From Strongylocentrotus purpuratus (Eukaryota > Echinodermata > Echinoidea > Camarodonta > Strongylocentrotidae): a stretch of DNA of 64,000 nucleotides. Both the position numbers and the translations under genes were made by a program. Of this stretch, positions 25,051-35,625 are shown piece after piece; the first letter of the stretch is position 1; each line of letters starts with the position of its first letter. The stretch is from NCBI RefSeq assembly GCF_000002235.5, contig NW_022145601.1:3283563-3347562 (forward strand), written 5' to 3'. A model generated the notes under the pieces. That model was not told where the DNA came from, made no database searches, and was given only the letters and a program-made list of their open reading frames with translations.

Positions 25051-26348
25051 TTCATCATCTTCATCACCACCACCACTGCCATCACCATCATCACCACCAC
25101 TGCCATCCCCATCATCATCATCACCACCACCCCCATCATCATCATCATCACCATCACCACCATCAGATGGCATTCCAGCACAGGAGAATGGTTTAGGGGA
25201 AGGTGATGTTGAGAAAGACAATGGGGGTGCTGCTACCAAGGAAGGGCATGACACCAATGCCCATTCTCCAGGGGAAGAGACTTCATCTACAAGTTCCTCA
25301 GTGGGCGCCAAGGTTACCAATGATCTTGTAAGGGGAGCAGAGGGTGGTGCCAGCAGCCTACCACCAGTGACCCCTGGAGTGAAGAATCTTCCAGAACCAG
25401 GAGATGAGGTTGGAGAGAAGAATGAGGAGGAGCTCAAGAATAAATCCATCAACCCAGGTTGGTTTCGTTTTTAACTTTGAAATAGTGAGGAAGGCTCGAT
25501 GTTTGTAACCTATATTTGCTCTAAGCTCTTATTAAAATTCATGTATATCTTTCATTAATTAAAGTACATGTATTTTCAAAGAAACAAAGCATAGGTTATA
25601 AAAATATGCTTCATTTCCTTATCCCATGTACAGTGTACTTATATATGAAGAGGATATGTTTATGATGCGCTACATTTAATTAAAACTGTGATTTCCCTGA
25701 AGATATGCAGGCATTTATGAGAATTTGCCCTTATTCGAGGAGAGGGAGGTAATTTTCTGTTTTACAGTATTATACCACCTACCGGTATATAACTTTTCTT
25801 TTTTTTTTGGATTTTTTTTTTTGGATTTTATTTTTATTGAATGCCTATCTCAATAGATTGAAAATGAAGGAAATTACCTGTCAATGCCTGGAACTTATTA
25901 TCACAAATTATTTGGTTTACTGTTCAAAAAATATTTCAGCATTCATCTCTTGACTTGGTTTTGGTTAGCCTAGGCCTTTTTTTGAATGCTTTGCAGAATC
26001 TTGAGTCATCTTTTCAATTTGTCCCCTATTTTCATCTTTTTTTCAGATGAGATTGTGTCAGAGAATTTTCTGGATGATGTAACAGACGTAATTAACCTGA
26101 CCTCGTTGGAGCGGATCAGTCGCAAATTCGGCCTCACACAGGTAGTCATTGACAACCTGAAAGACTCGTTGCGGAATACTAGTCCAAAGAACATTGGATT
26201 CCACATTCTACAGGCTGTCCTCAAATATCAGGGATGCAAGTTGACATTCCGGTGTTTGTTAACAGCCATCAGAGACTGTGGTAATAACAACGCTGCTGAT
26301 AAGCTGATCGCTACATTCAGGATCGACTTGAATCTCGAGAAAAGATGA
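13093..26348 (+). CDS. TNF-receptor-like death-domain receptor, gene 2 (complete, 8 coding exons)
   Basis: Predicted type I receptor of 721 aa. Coding exons: 13093-13170, 18992-19134, 20992-21371, 22333-22437, 22937-23206, 23582-23767, 24756-25457, 26047-26348; all introns are GT/AG and the frame stays open. Order: signal peptide 1-26 (MMLSMLEKVAIFSVVGLL...), N-terminal segment 27-73 with 4 Cys, one CRD 74-117 with 8 Cys (CTSC, C, CHQCSVC, C, C), Thr/Ser/Pro stalk to about 200, transmembrane helix about 205-229 followed by CCVCYRNK, cytoplasmic tail with DEPLYATV near its middle, Pro/Ser tract in exon 7, death domain about 635-715 (LERISRKFGL..., LLTAIRDCG, ADKLI). TNF receptors of this kind signal through death-domain adaptors; the ligand is not deducible. 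The frame stays open upstream to about 12775 with other in-frame ATGs, so the start could be earlier; 13093 was chosen because the signal peptide follows at once. The ectodomain is short for the family, with a single canonical CRD. Confidence 0.85.
13660..14035 (-). repeat. Dispersed repeat, inverted copy of 51074-51420
   Basis: Includes GGTGTCATCAATTGTCACTA and GTTGAGTTTTGTACAG. The same sequence occurs in the opposite orientation in intron 1 of gene 3. Confidence 0.7.
14096..14299 (-). mobile_element. Dispersed MITE-like repeat bounded by TTAA
   Basis: Bounded by TTAA at both ends; minus-strand copy of the repeat at 29722-29930 (GTCTGCACTAGTTTGGCCAG ... GCAGTTGGGA). It shares its right TTAA with the next MITE. 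Confidence 0.6.
14296..14847. mobile_element. Foldback MITE with arms of about 200 bp
   Basis: Begins TTAAAGGAAACCAAAACC and ends in its complement GGTTTTGGTTTCCTTTAA; the arms include CACTAGAGGGCGGTATTCAA. TTAA flanks fit a TTAA-targeting DNA transposon, but no transposase is present to assign a superfamily. Confidence 0.85.
15045..15355 (+). repeat. Two-copy direct repeat of about 120 bp in intron 1 of gene 2
   Basis: GGCTCGATCCTCTGACCGCC...ATTTCTGTCTCATCCTGAG at about 15049-15163 is repeated at about 15232-15344 with roughly 85-90% identity by eye. Confidence 0.65.
15987..16345 (+). repeat. Two-copy tandem duplication, period about 240 bp
   Basis: CAATATTTTTAGACTGCTA at 15988 and again near 16229, each followed by AATGTTTGCA, TATCACTTA and TTTGTTTTGTTTTGT. 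Intronic. Confidence 0.7.
16346..18990. other. Gene 2 intron 1, remainder
   Basis: AT-rich, with many ACATGT/TACATGTA palindromes and a poly-G run at 18844-18865. 17100-17220 matches 20160-20340 inverted. No exon candidate with a fitting phase was found. Confidence 0.5.
19282..19705. mobile_element. hAT-like element, CAGACCTGCCAACC termini, intron 2 of gene 2
   Basis: Inverted termini CAGACCTGCCAACC / GGTTGGCAGGTCTG. TGGTACTA occurs at both borders (with a 2-base overlap into the right end), consistent with an 8-bp duplication. The interior has a poly-T run and no coding frame. Confidence 0.75.
19770..20035. mobile_element. MITE with ATCCTGCAT termini (second copy)
   Basis: Inverted relative to the copy at 11161; shares GGTCACGTGA, GAGCTCAACC and TTTTTGATGCAGGAT. 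Confidence 0.7.
21587..22116. mobile_element. TTAA-bounded MITE, full-length reference copy, intron 3 of gene 2
   Basis: 530 bp with termini TTAAAGGTACTATGTCCC / GGGACATAGTACCTTTAA. Other copies: 43118-43458 (internally deleted) and 44180-50204 (interrupted by two insertions). This copy lets the other two be read. Confidence 0.88.
22521..22768. repeat. (GA)n microsatellite, intron 4 of gene 2
   Basis: About 250 bp of GA repeats with interspersed GGGATAGA units. Long frames across it are artefacts. Confidence 0.95.
23816..23962. mobile_element. MITE, GCGTTTCACAAAACATGTCA termini
   Basis: About 147 bp; CATTTGTC-containing ends are inverted copies (GGGGGGCGTTTCACAAA ... TTTGTGAAAGGGGTCCC). In intron 6 of gene 2. 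Confidence 0.65.
24029..24309. mobile_element. Foldback element with arms of about 85 bp
   Basis: GTAGGCTTACGGTTTCACCA ... and its inverse, including GGAGTCCTGAAAAGGACTGT. Middle with AAAACGTCGAGCCCCTCC. In intron 6 of gene 2. Confidence 0.75.
24839..25165 (+). repeat. Coding CCA/TCA triplet repeat (Pro/Ser tract) in exon 7 of gene 2
   Basis: The tract is almost pure CCA, TCA and related triplets and encodes PPPTPPPPTPPLPSP-type motifs and a run of about 18 serines. The other plus frame would be His-rich and the minus strand Asp-rich; both are by-products of the repeat. Polyproline motifs of this kind can bind SH3, WW or EVH1 domains, but no partner can be named. Confidence 0.9.
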
Positions 26349-26515
26349 CAAGCTGGACCGACATGTCCATAGATATGTACTGGTAATAGGAAGTCCATCT
26401 GAAAAAGTGCATGACTGGGTTCAGTTGGTTCCTTCATTGGATCTTCATTAGGAATGATGAGAGTTCAATCTCTTCCAGAGCATTCCAGCTGTAGACTTGT
26501 CGTAAGTGGAATAGT

Positions 26516-26764
26516 TTAAAGGGAGTGTATCATGATGAGACTATGTGTCTATCCCGTGGCCAATCGGGTATAATACGACTACGGACGATGTGACCGCAGT
26601 ATTCATGCGCGTGCACGAATAGTGAAGCGTGAGGAGAACTTCGGTCTGTTTCACGAACGCCAACGCGCTGACCCAGTTAATCAAGTCCATTCGTTTACGT
26701 GCAGTTGTCCAAAAGAAGACGTAGATGGCATCAACCAGTAATTCCCATGATACACTCCCTTTAA
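26516..26764. mobile_element. TTAA-bounded MITE in the 3' flank of gene 2
   Basis: Termini TTAAAGGGAGTGTATCATG / CATGATACACTCCCTTTAA, 249 bp. It begins about 170 bp after the gene 2 stop, so it probably lies in the 3' UTR. Confidence 0.8.
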
Positions 26765-26774
26765 ACAATTGAAT

Positions 26775-26955
26775 TGAGATGCAGAGGTTATGGGTTCAAT
26801 CCGTGGCATGGCACTTATGTTGGAACAACAACAAAAAAAGAAAGATTTTTTTGATTTTTTGTTTGAAGTAATTTTGATTTGTGTACATGTACAGCGCTTT
26901 GAAACTTGTGTCACAAGCGCTATATAAATTTGTCTTATTATTATTATTATTAACA
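26775..26955 (+). mobile_element. SINE remnant with B box and GCGCTATATAAA/(ATT)n tail
   Basis: GTTATGGGTTCAATCC at about 26788 resembles a tRNA B box. The 3' end AAGCGCTATATAAATTTGTC followed by (TTA)n is the tail shared by the minus-strand SINEs at 5945, 50237 and 63318. Confidence 0.65.
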
Positions 26956-26964
26956 AAGAAACAT

Positions 26965-29090
26965 ATTCCTATTGAAAAAGAAAACAAACAAACAATATGA
27001 TATAGGTATGTTTACCTAGCTATTGGCAACATGATATCAGATTGTTCTGTGTACATGTTGTAGGTGTTTAATGGCTGTTGCTTATATGGTCCTCTGTAAG
27101 TTAACCATTCAAACACTGTACGGTAAACAGTGTGATTTATGTACAAGATGAAATAGGCATTGTATTTGCCGCATGTATTCTCCCATGAAAGTGGATTCAG
27201 TATGAGAGATGCTTGCATACAGTACAAAATATAGAGTACCTTTGTATAGCTGTTGACAGTAATCTGCATGATGTATTTTTATATTTACTGGGATCAGTGC
27301 ACATCTGTCTTTTGTACAGTACTGGCCGTGGGCAACTTGCCAAAGAAAACAAAATGAAATATTGATATATGTAGCGTAAATATGAAATATTGGTATTTGT
27401 TTGTAGGAGGTATGAGAAGATATGAGAGTGTCTGCATGACTCACCAAATGAAGGCTAAAGACATGAAGGCTTGAAGAAGTATGCTAAGGGAAACTAAACG
27501 TCCAAGCCCAAATCATGGGACTAACGGACGCTAAACAACAACGACGATGATAATGGTGATGATGAGTGTACAGCATTTTGGCCATGGTGCATACATTGAT
27601 GACCCTCGCATCATTTTTACGTACATGTATGTATGTGTTTTGAAGGATTAATATCCAGCATTTACTAGATAGTACAGTCAGTAACTACAAAACAGTGGGC
27701 TGTATAACAAGTAACTTATTTTTGTAGTATTTGTACAAAAATTTGTACAAGTGTTTTTGTATTCATATGTAAAGTACAGTATGTAATTTATGGTCCATCA
27801 TGGAAGGAAACGAATGAGCGTGACTTTTGTATGGAGTGGACATTATTCATGGATGTTTGTATTCATTTGGATAAAAAGAAGAAAAAAACAACAGCAAATA
27901 AATAACTTTCAAAAATATTTATTAAAAACATTGAAATAATACAGGAATGAATAGATTTTGTCATATGTTTGTAAAATGTTTGTCAAGTGTTTATTGACAT
28001 GGTATGAAGCCTATTTTTACCACTTGTAATATCGAGAGGAGAAATTGCAATGGCAAAAGATATTTCTTTTGTACGTTGTATGAGGAAATTCATGACGTGG
28101 AGGAACTTTTCTCTGAGCAAAGATGCTAAAGAATCAATTAATGAAAATACGAAATGAATATTCATGTATATAGTTCCAGGTTTGTTAAACAGTAGATAAT
28201 GTGCTAATTAAGAGAGTGAAAAACACATGCCTTTGTTGGTCATACTCTGGACACAGTGCAAGTTTTAGATTTGTAGATTTTCATATCTTGGACATCTGTA
28301 GTACCATCCAGGACCATCTATATAATGTATACAGTAACTATGTAGATTTATGCTATGCATATAAATATTTCTGTGATGTTTCTGATAAATACGTTTGTCA
28401 ATAATTGTGGACAGATATGTATAAATTGTTATGGATAGGTAAATGTTAGTGTATAGATATTAATCTGTTTGTTTAAAAAAATATGTAACGGTAAATCACT
28501 GTTTCAAGCAGAGATATGACAAATGCTGTAACTCAAAAAGTGCTCTATGCAAACTTGTGTGAAGGGACAGTTTCTTTAAGCAATATCAAATGTATTCTGG
28601 ACAGATTAAAAAACAATATTTAAGAGTTTATGAAAGTTATATCATATACCTTTCTGAATATAATTTCACATAGTATATCAGAGTATGAAAAATGATATTA
28701 TTACTATTATTGTTATTATTGTTATTATAATTTGTTTTAAATTTATTAGTACTAATTACCGGTGTCATTGTTGTACAACTTGAGATTATACTTTTTTGGA
28801 GGGTGTTGAGTCTTGTTGAGGGCAATTGAATTGAATTAAATTTTTTCATTTGTTATAAACACCTTTGTTTTTGCCGAAATTATTATGCATTTAAGATAGG
28901 CCTACCTTCCATGAAGCTTGTCTTAAATGTACATGTATCTCTATTCATTCTTACATGTAAACTTACTGTAGTGTAATAAGACACGTCTACTGCCAATTTT
29001 AGTCGTGAGACATGTGCAGGGCTATTCATTACAGCTTCTACCCATGTATTGTGTCATTATAGTGGTATATGTAAAAGTGATGCAAACAAA
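26965..29090. other. 3' flank of gene 2, nothing else recognised
   Basis: AT-rich; probably 3' UTR in its first part. No second gene, terminal repeat or RNA gene seen. Confidence 0.5.
27897..27902 (+). terminator. Candidate polyadenylation signal of gene 2
   Basis: An AATAAA lies about 1.55 kb after the stop codon in AT-rich sequence, followed by A/T-rich DNA. Other AATAAA matches further downstream (for example near 29385) are also possible. Without transcript data this is only a candidate. Confidence 0.25.
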
Positions 29091-29094
29091 AATA

Positions 29095-29190
29095 GAAAAT
29101 GCAGAGATTTTGTGGTCTAGTGGGTCCAACACCTGACTGTGGTTCTCACAAGACATTAATCTACATTTGCCACTCTCCACCCAGGTGAAG
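29095..29190 (+). mobile_element. SINE head fragment
   Basis: TTTTGTGGTCTAGTGGGTCC and CTACATTTGCCACTCTCCAC match, inverted, the bodies of SINEs at 5945 and 55285. Confidence 0.5.
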
Positions 29191-29721
29191 TAAATTGGAA
29201 CCTCATTGGAAATTAGTCCTTGAAAGCTATGAGTGCCTTTGAACTTGAAGACACCTTGAGTATCCCTTGGATGGATATGTGCGCTACTATGAATGTAGCA
29301 ATTGTTATTTATATGCATTTTTCCCTTATTTTTTTACTTATTTTTATATGAAATTTTGTACTGAAAATTAGCAGTGAAAATAAATCTATGTTTTGCATTA
29401 TTTTGAATAAAATTATGAAATATTGACTGCAATCGATTTTACTTGGGATGAGCTATTTGTTTTGTATTCTCAAATCTACATGTATGAACAATAATAAGAT
29501 TTTATTTATTCTTAAAATTCCCCTTCCACAGGGTTATTTTGATTAATTATCAGCAATCATTTTCACAAAAGATAGATACATGCACTATTCCATGAATTGT
29601 CACATAAACATTCAAACAATAAAATATTACAAAATAACCTTGGCCGCACAGCGACATATGAGATATTAAACTTGACAATATATCATGTGTACAACAATTC
29701 TATTACATACAAATTATTCTC

Positions 29722-29930
29722 TTTAAAGCCTGTCTGCACTAGTTTGGCCAGGGAGGGGGGTTAAACCTCCCTGCAAGGTCACTGACATGTGGTTATCTCG
29801 ACAAATAAACTCTCAATTAACATAAGAAAAAGGGGAACATGGAGGACCAACAGGCACCGATTAGGCATTTTTGCTATATAGAGGGCACAAGTAGCTATAA
29901 GTGGTGCAGTTGGGATTTAATATTTGTTAT
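29722..29930 (+). mobile_element. Dispersed MITE-like repeat, fullest copy
   Basis: TTTAAAGCCTGTCTGCACTA ... GGAGGACCAACAGGCACCGA ... ATAGAGGGCACAAGTAGCTA. Related copies at 7096 and 14096-14299. Confidence 0.6.
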
Positions 29931-29949
29931 TGCTATTTATCTTTCAATA

Positions 29950-30800
29950 TAATAAGTTTTAACAGGTGGTATAACTTTTCCAAACTGGTATTATATCTGA
30001 TTTCTACGTTTGGATAAATAGATTTTTTTTCTAACATAAATTGAGATACAATTAAAAGCGTTGTTATGGCCTCCTATCAAGCAAAACAATTTATTTTGGT
30101 TTGTTAGTTTGGCCTTTGTATTGGTCTTACTGAAAAACCATTGCTCAAGTTTTGATCATATTATATTAGAATATGGTCAGTAACAAAAAAAATGCATAAT
30201 TGTCTATTCACCGTTGATACAAAATGTACAATGTTTATCAGTAACTATTTGGAATTTCAGCAATGAATCTTTCATGGAAAGTGTTCTGTTTAAAATCTTA
30301 AACTGAAACCACCTCATAGTTATACCAACAATTGACTGATAGGGAATCAGACAATACGAACACCATGCTTTATCTTCTAGATCTAAACCCTGTTTCCAGT
30401 TGGTTAGGCTGTTACATTCTTTCACATTCTGTTTTAAGAACCACTGGTAAATATGAGAACATCTTTTTTTCATTTTCAATATCAGAAGTAATGCTTCGGA
30501 TTCCACCAACTTTGGTATAACACTCTTTTTAAAACCGGCCCGAATAGCATTGCATAACCCATGATATTGAAGGACATTTATTTGTATTTCAAATTTATGT
30601 TGAAATTCAAAAAACGAGAGAAACGTACAATCCTTTTTCAAAATGATAAAGATCAGTACTCGCTTCATACACCAAAATTAGAATATATTGTATCATTATG
30701 CACTTTTATACTGGGATTATTCCAAAAAGGTTGACATGCAATATTATACCAACAGTGATTTCAATTAACCAGATCTGAAAAGGTAAAAAGCACCTCTTTC
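29950..30800 (-). pseudogene. L1/Tx1-like LINE remnant (C-terminal part of ORF2)
   Basis: Minus-strand translation includes ACQPFWNNPSIKV (about 30750), then RWFQFKILNRTLSMKDSLLK and CTFC, typical of the region after the reverse transcriptase domain in L1-type LINEs. It lacks the 5' part and the RT domain and contains several frame breaks. Confidence 0.7.
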
Positions 30801-31149
30801 CCAAATGGATTATATAGGCGTGGCCGTGGCAATGAATAATTGTTTGTAAAGTTCGGATCCCACACTGCTAAAAATATTGGGCAAAAATTTGCCCAAGCAT
30901 TGGTCTAATAGTCAACCCAACCAACTGTTGGGTAATAAAGGTTTCATTGAAATTGGGCAACACTATTGCCCAACAAAAGTTGCTTCTTGCTCAACAGTTG
31001 GGCAAGGTAATGTGTCAATTGTTGGGTATAATTATTTGCTCATTCGTTGGGTGGGTTGAAAATGGATTAATTGTTGAGCATTATGCTTTGCCTATCAAAT
31101 GGGGAAAACTTGCCCAACATTATCCCAACACGCTTCAGCATTGCAAGTG

Positions 31150-33184
31150 AATGCATGGAATAATATAAAACATCACACGTCTTTCTTAGGAATACTTTGA
31201 AGTCTTTATTAAACCTCAGTATGTAAACAAATAGTTTGCAACACTTCTCATGAAAAGGAATACTTTGACAATGATTTTCATAAAATAGTAAATACAACAT
31301 AATAAAAATATGCTGTTTAGCATTGGTCTCATGCATGATCATTATATAGCAAAATCAAACTCACTATATAAATTTGTGATTTTTGTTTCTTAAAAAAAAA
31401 TATGCTTCTTTGCCAAAATGAATGTGACTAAATTACAAACTGTATCTCTCATCAGGAAACATGATTCAAATTTTGTGAAAAAAAAGATAGAGGAATGTAC
31501 CTATATGCTTTGGAGGGGATAACTCATAATATGAAATTTGCATTACACAAATTATGAAATATTAATTTTGTGACATCAGTTCTGGAACTTTTCTGACACA
31601 CCTCATAAATAAAAGAAACTTTAAGTTTGCATTATAACTCAACTATTTGAAAAAAATGTGGTCCATAACAGAGAATAGGGAACCAATGCAAGCCTTGGCA
31701 ATGGAAAAAGTGGTCCAGCCCATAGTAGCATTATCAAGCTAATACACACTCATGTCTGATATGGTATACAGCAATGCAAATGAAACAACAAACGAACAAT
31801 AACAATGCAACAATCATTTTGACTTAGGTGCCTTTTACATACAATGAGCTTGCACAAGTTACGCAACTTTTAAGAATACATATAACGTTCAACATTTCAC
31901 TTCTTTCTACCATTTAAGGCAAATATAACACTGTCTCCTGAAATAACTTGCATAAAATCTATCACTCATGTTCATGGCATACGTCTCATATTAAGTACCT
32001 GTTAAAAAAAAAAAAAAAAAAAAAAAAACTGTTGCTACTGTTCATCTTTAATTGAAGTTACCACCAGAGTGCAAGATAATACTTTTGTAAGAGTGAAGCA
32101 GAGATGTGTACAATTTCTGGACTTAACTTGGTCTCATATAACTATCTTTAATTAATCGTTCTGTTAATAAGTCCCACTAGAGTACAGGCAGATTTTGGGG
32201 GGCCGAAATATTAACCCTATATAAAGAAGTTGTTATAACAGAAGAATTGAACAGAGTTATAGAACCAAATTAATTCCAAACAATTGTTTCAAGTTTAGTA
32301 GATCTCATTGGCAACCAGTTCCAACGTTTCTGATATTTTGCATGAATGAAGAATATACTATTATAATGACATATACATGTTTGTGAACACTAGAAGTTGT
32401 AGGTTGTAAAACATTTAAATGAGACATGAAAATCTCAGTTATTCTTTTCTTTTAATGCAATGAGTTACAATTTTGCTCGATTATGGTGCCCTCTGACCTC
32501 TGACACATATATTACACAAACCTTTCCTCTCAATTTCAGTTTAAAAAGGAAGATTGTATTTTGTATTTGAATATCAATGACTTTTAAACCTAGCAAAATA
32601 GCGCACTTACAAATCAGGACTTCTGGATATAAAGTCTTTGAAGTGCACATACTGTCGGTGGGCTGATAAAACCTTGTATCTCAAAAATGTTAAATGTTCA
32701 GGAGAGCCAAAAGAGATGGCTGTCTTAACACTAGCCTTCTTTTTACCATGTCACAGTTTCTCTATCTTTTCAGATTGAAATGTAAAATTTTGACAGAACT
32801 AAATCTGGTTTTCTTGCCACAAGGTTCTATAATGAAAGAAGAAGCTGAAGTTGGACTATTTAGAACTAGTTCAGTATGTGTCTCTTAGAAGTTTTTAAAG
32901 CTTTTAATACAGTAATTGTAATGGATGGAGGAAAAAGGCAAGTTTTTGATAATATCCACTGAGTAATTGACATAAATCTGTTTCAGTTTATCAAATTTCC
33001 CAACAAGGTTTCAAACTGAAAGGAAAACTTAACCTCTAATTAATTAAAGAATTCATCTGCATAATAGAAACATGCAGTGAATATAAGGTTACTGTTTACT
33101 TTATACATCATTACAAGTGCATCATTGGACAGGACAAGTCTGGTATGTTACACCACACATCTTCTGTACAAAACTGACTCATAT
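31150..33184. other. Left interior of the 5.1-kb element, no gene recognised
   Basis: Downstream (minus sense) of the SAM-gene stop; AT-rich with a poly-A run at 32002-32028. Probably 3' UTR or decayed element sequence. Confidence 0.4.
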
Positions 33185-35625
33185 TCATGTTTTCTTTGAG
33201 AAGAGATAAGCACGGAAACTACTCAAGGCAGGGGTGTCTCTGATACGCTTGTCATCTTGTTCATAGATCATCTTTTGGAAGAAGAGCCAGGTTCCTTCTA
33301 CGTTGCTTTGATAAGCACAGTCTATGATGAAGTGTGCTTTGTAGCACACATCTACTGCATCTATAAGTGACTTGTGAGGGATGCACTCCTTGTCAATCAC
33401 CGTGAAAGTCTGCAGAGGCCTGAGCTTGGATAACGAGAACAGTTCAGTGATGAAGGGTTGGGGACGGGTAGTTGGGTCAATCTGTTGCAGGTATGATGGC
33501 ATGTGAGTGGTTTCCTGAAGAAGAAGAAGAAGAAAAAAAAGACTTATTATATAGTAGGGAATATAGCAGACACACTTTATCAGGATGCCAATTAGCATTT
33601 AATGGGAACAAAATTCCCTAATGAAAGTTTACAAAGTTACTTGTTTGCTGAATGTTCAAGCTTTCAACATCCACTGTTTCCAAGTCATTCAGGACTTGTT
33701 TAAACAAATTGGTCAGAACATTATTCATCAGTTCTTCAATCTCTCTTACAAGTTTGTCTATGTATGTATGAGGCACAGCAGATGCCTTCAAGCTAGTAAG
33801 AAAGAGAAAGAAAGTCTCTTTCAGTGTATCCAACATGTTCCCTGTTTCTTTCTGAGTAGTGCATGTTTCAGCATCATCTGCAGACTCATCTTCAAAAATG
33901 TCTTGATAAACTGTTTCATTTTCAACTGACTGAGATCCTTTCAAGTCTGAGCAGTGCTTTGACAAAATATGTCGTTTATATGATGAAATGTATGTAAATG
34001 TTTCAGGACATCCATTTTGACTACATATCACAAACACTGACTTTCCAGAAGTTAGTCCATGTATATACTTCAAATGTTTGAATAACTCATCCACCTCCCC
34101 TCCTACGTCACACAAGCATCTGAAGCAAATCATGTTAGCGTATATGAAAAGTTAAGAGGCAACTGAACTCACATATTGACTCCAGTGATTCTTGAATTTT
34201 AATCTTGCCCCAAGCTTTGGGATCAGCACTTCAATCATTTCATCTGACAGGAGGGCAGCTGCTTCAAGGTCTATCCCATTTTCTGTGAAACAAAGCAAGA
34301 CGATGTGATTTTGGTAATATTTCATTTATTAGACAGGTCTACTAAAAATGAATGTTGACTTAATTCTAGCTGTTCAGGCGCGGATTCAGGGGGGGGGGGG
34401 GGGGGGCGACGGGCCCGGCCCTCCCCCCCCCCCCCCCAATAAAAAAAATCGTTTTGGAGAATGCATGTTTTTTATATGTTTGTTGGCTTGAATTTTTTTT
34501 TTAATGCTTATAATACCACCCCCCCCCCCCCCCCCCCCCCCCCACTGAGAGCACTTTCAGCCGACCGGATTATGACCATAAAAATATTGTGTGTAGTTTT
34601 TTTGACGGCCAAAGGGCAAAAAAAAAAATCATGCCCTACCCCCCCCCCCCCCCCCCCCCCCCACTGAGAGCACTTTCGAGCGGCCCGATTTTAACCCCAA
34701 TTCGGGGTCTACCAAAATCTGAGAATCGGCGATCTGCCCCCCCCCCCCCCCCTCATGAAATCCAGGATCCGCCACTGCTGTTATGTGTAATGATTATTTT
34801 AAAGTGCAATATATCAGATATCATATGTTGATGCTTTGAACAGCGGTGGGGAGAGAAATTGCCTTTCCTAAAAATTGGTAAGGCAATATTGAGGCAATCT
34901 TCAGTGTGAATTAACCTACTCACACTCTATGCTTGACTCGCTTGACTGGCGTGTGGATCGAAAGACATCTGTGATTCTGTCTCTAACATGGGGAGCTGAC
35001 CGACGAATGTCAATACCGTAAAATGAGAAGCCCCCGAGGAAGAGACAGATCTAGTAATATCAGTCAAAGTTTGTACGTTCCCCAATGATATATATACATT
35101 TACAATCCACTAACCATACCAAAAATGGTAAAAGCTGAAAAAAAAACTATAGCTACCAAGCCTTGCAAGGCAATTACAAGGCCTGGCCGGCTGGCCTGGG
35201 GTGCAAGGCTGCAGCCTCAGCTATATAGCCAGCCAGGCCCAGGGCCTCGTTTCACACAACTTTTCTACAGGCTAGATTCTACACATATTAAAGTACACGA
35301 TTTACCATTAATCATTGAGCTACGATTGATATCAATTATACAATCAATAGGTCATTATAATCGTAACTCAAAGCCTCGATGGCAAATCTTACAACTTGCG
35401 ATTTCTAAGTTAGATCTACTCTGGCCTTATGAAACTGAGCCAGGCACAGCCATGCAGTCAACACACTGCGGTTTAATGGGTTAAACTGTCTCAATCAAAT
35501 TCTCGAGACTTCAAGTTCAAATTCGTTTAAACAACCTTTTTATATACAAGATTGATTATTAGATAGGTACCTTTGAAGATATCTTGCATCCCTCTTAGGC
35601 CCCAACCGATAAGAAGCTGGTCCAT
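33185..35625 (-). CDS. SAM-domain protein of the 5.1-kb element (3 exons visible)
   Basis: Exons on the minus strand: 35625-35571 (MDQLLIGWGLRGMQDIFK), 34282-34173 (NGIDLEAAALLSDEMIEVLI, then PKLGARLKFKNHWSQY), 33514-33185 (YLQQIDPTTRPQPFITELFS ... LIDAVDVCYKAHFIIDCAYQ ... stop). Junction phases agree (1 then 0) and borders are AG/GT. The first two exons make one sterile alpha motif domain, a protein-interaction fold; its GARLKFKNHW helix resembles SAMD3-like proteins. The last exon is a separate conserved-looking module which I believe occurs with such SAM exons in multicopy genes of fish and invertebrates; that is from memory. Predicted product about 164 aa if only these exons are used. It may help mobilise the element or be a captured gene. 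Confidence 0.6.
33641..34133 (-). CDS. C2H2 zinc-finger exon inside the 5.1-kb element
   Basis: Starts ATG (MICFRCLCDVGGEVDELF), with C-x2-C...H-x4-H near residues 3-24 and a second finger C-x4-C...H-x4-H near 37-59, then an acidic stretch and a helical segment rich in Leu. A donor gtaact follows codon 1 of a triplet at 33641 (phase 1), which does not match the phase 0 acceptor at 33514. So it is either a separate transcript, uses another acceptor, or has lost a downstream exon. It lies between SAM exon 2 and the last exon. Confidence 0.5.
34374..34778. mobile_element. Small poly-G/poly-C element inserted in the 5.1-kb element
   Basis: CAGGCGCGGATTCAGGGGGG at the left, GGATCCGCCACTG at the right. 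The interior has two copies of CCCACTGAGAGCACTTTC separated by poly-C runs. CTGTT lies next to both ends, but an exact target duplication is unclear. Confidence 0.55.

Noticed and set aside
24778-25452. Long Asp/Gly-rich minus-strand frame, and a His-rich plus-strand frame
   Set aside because: Both are shadows of the CCA/TCA repeat of gene 2 exon 7.
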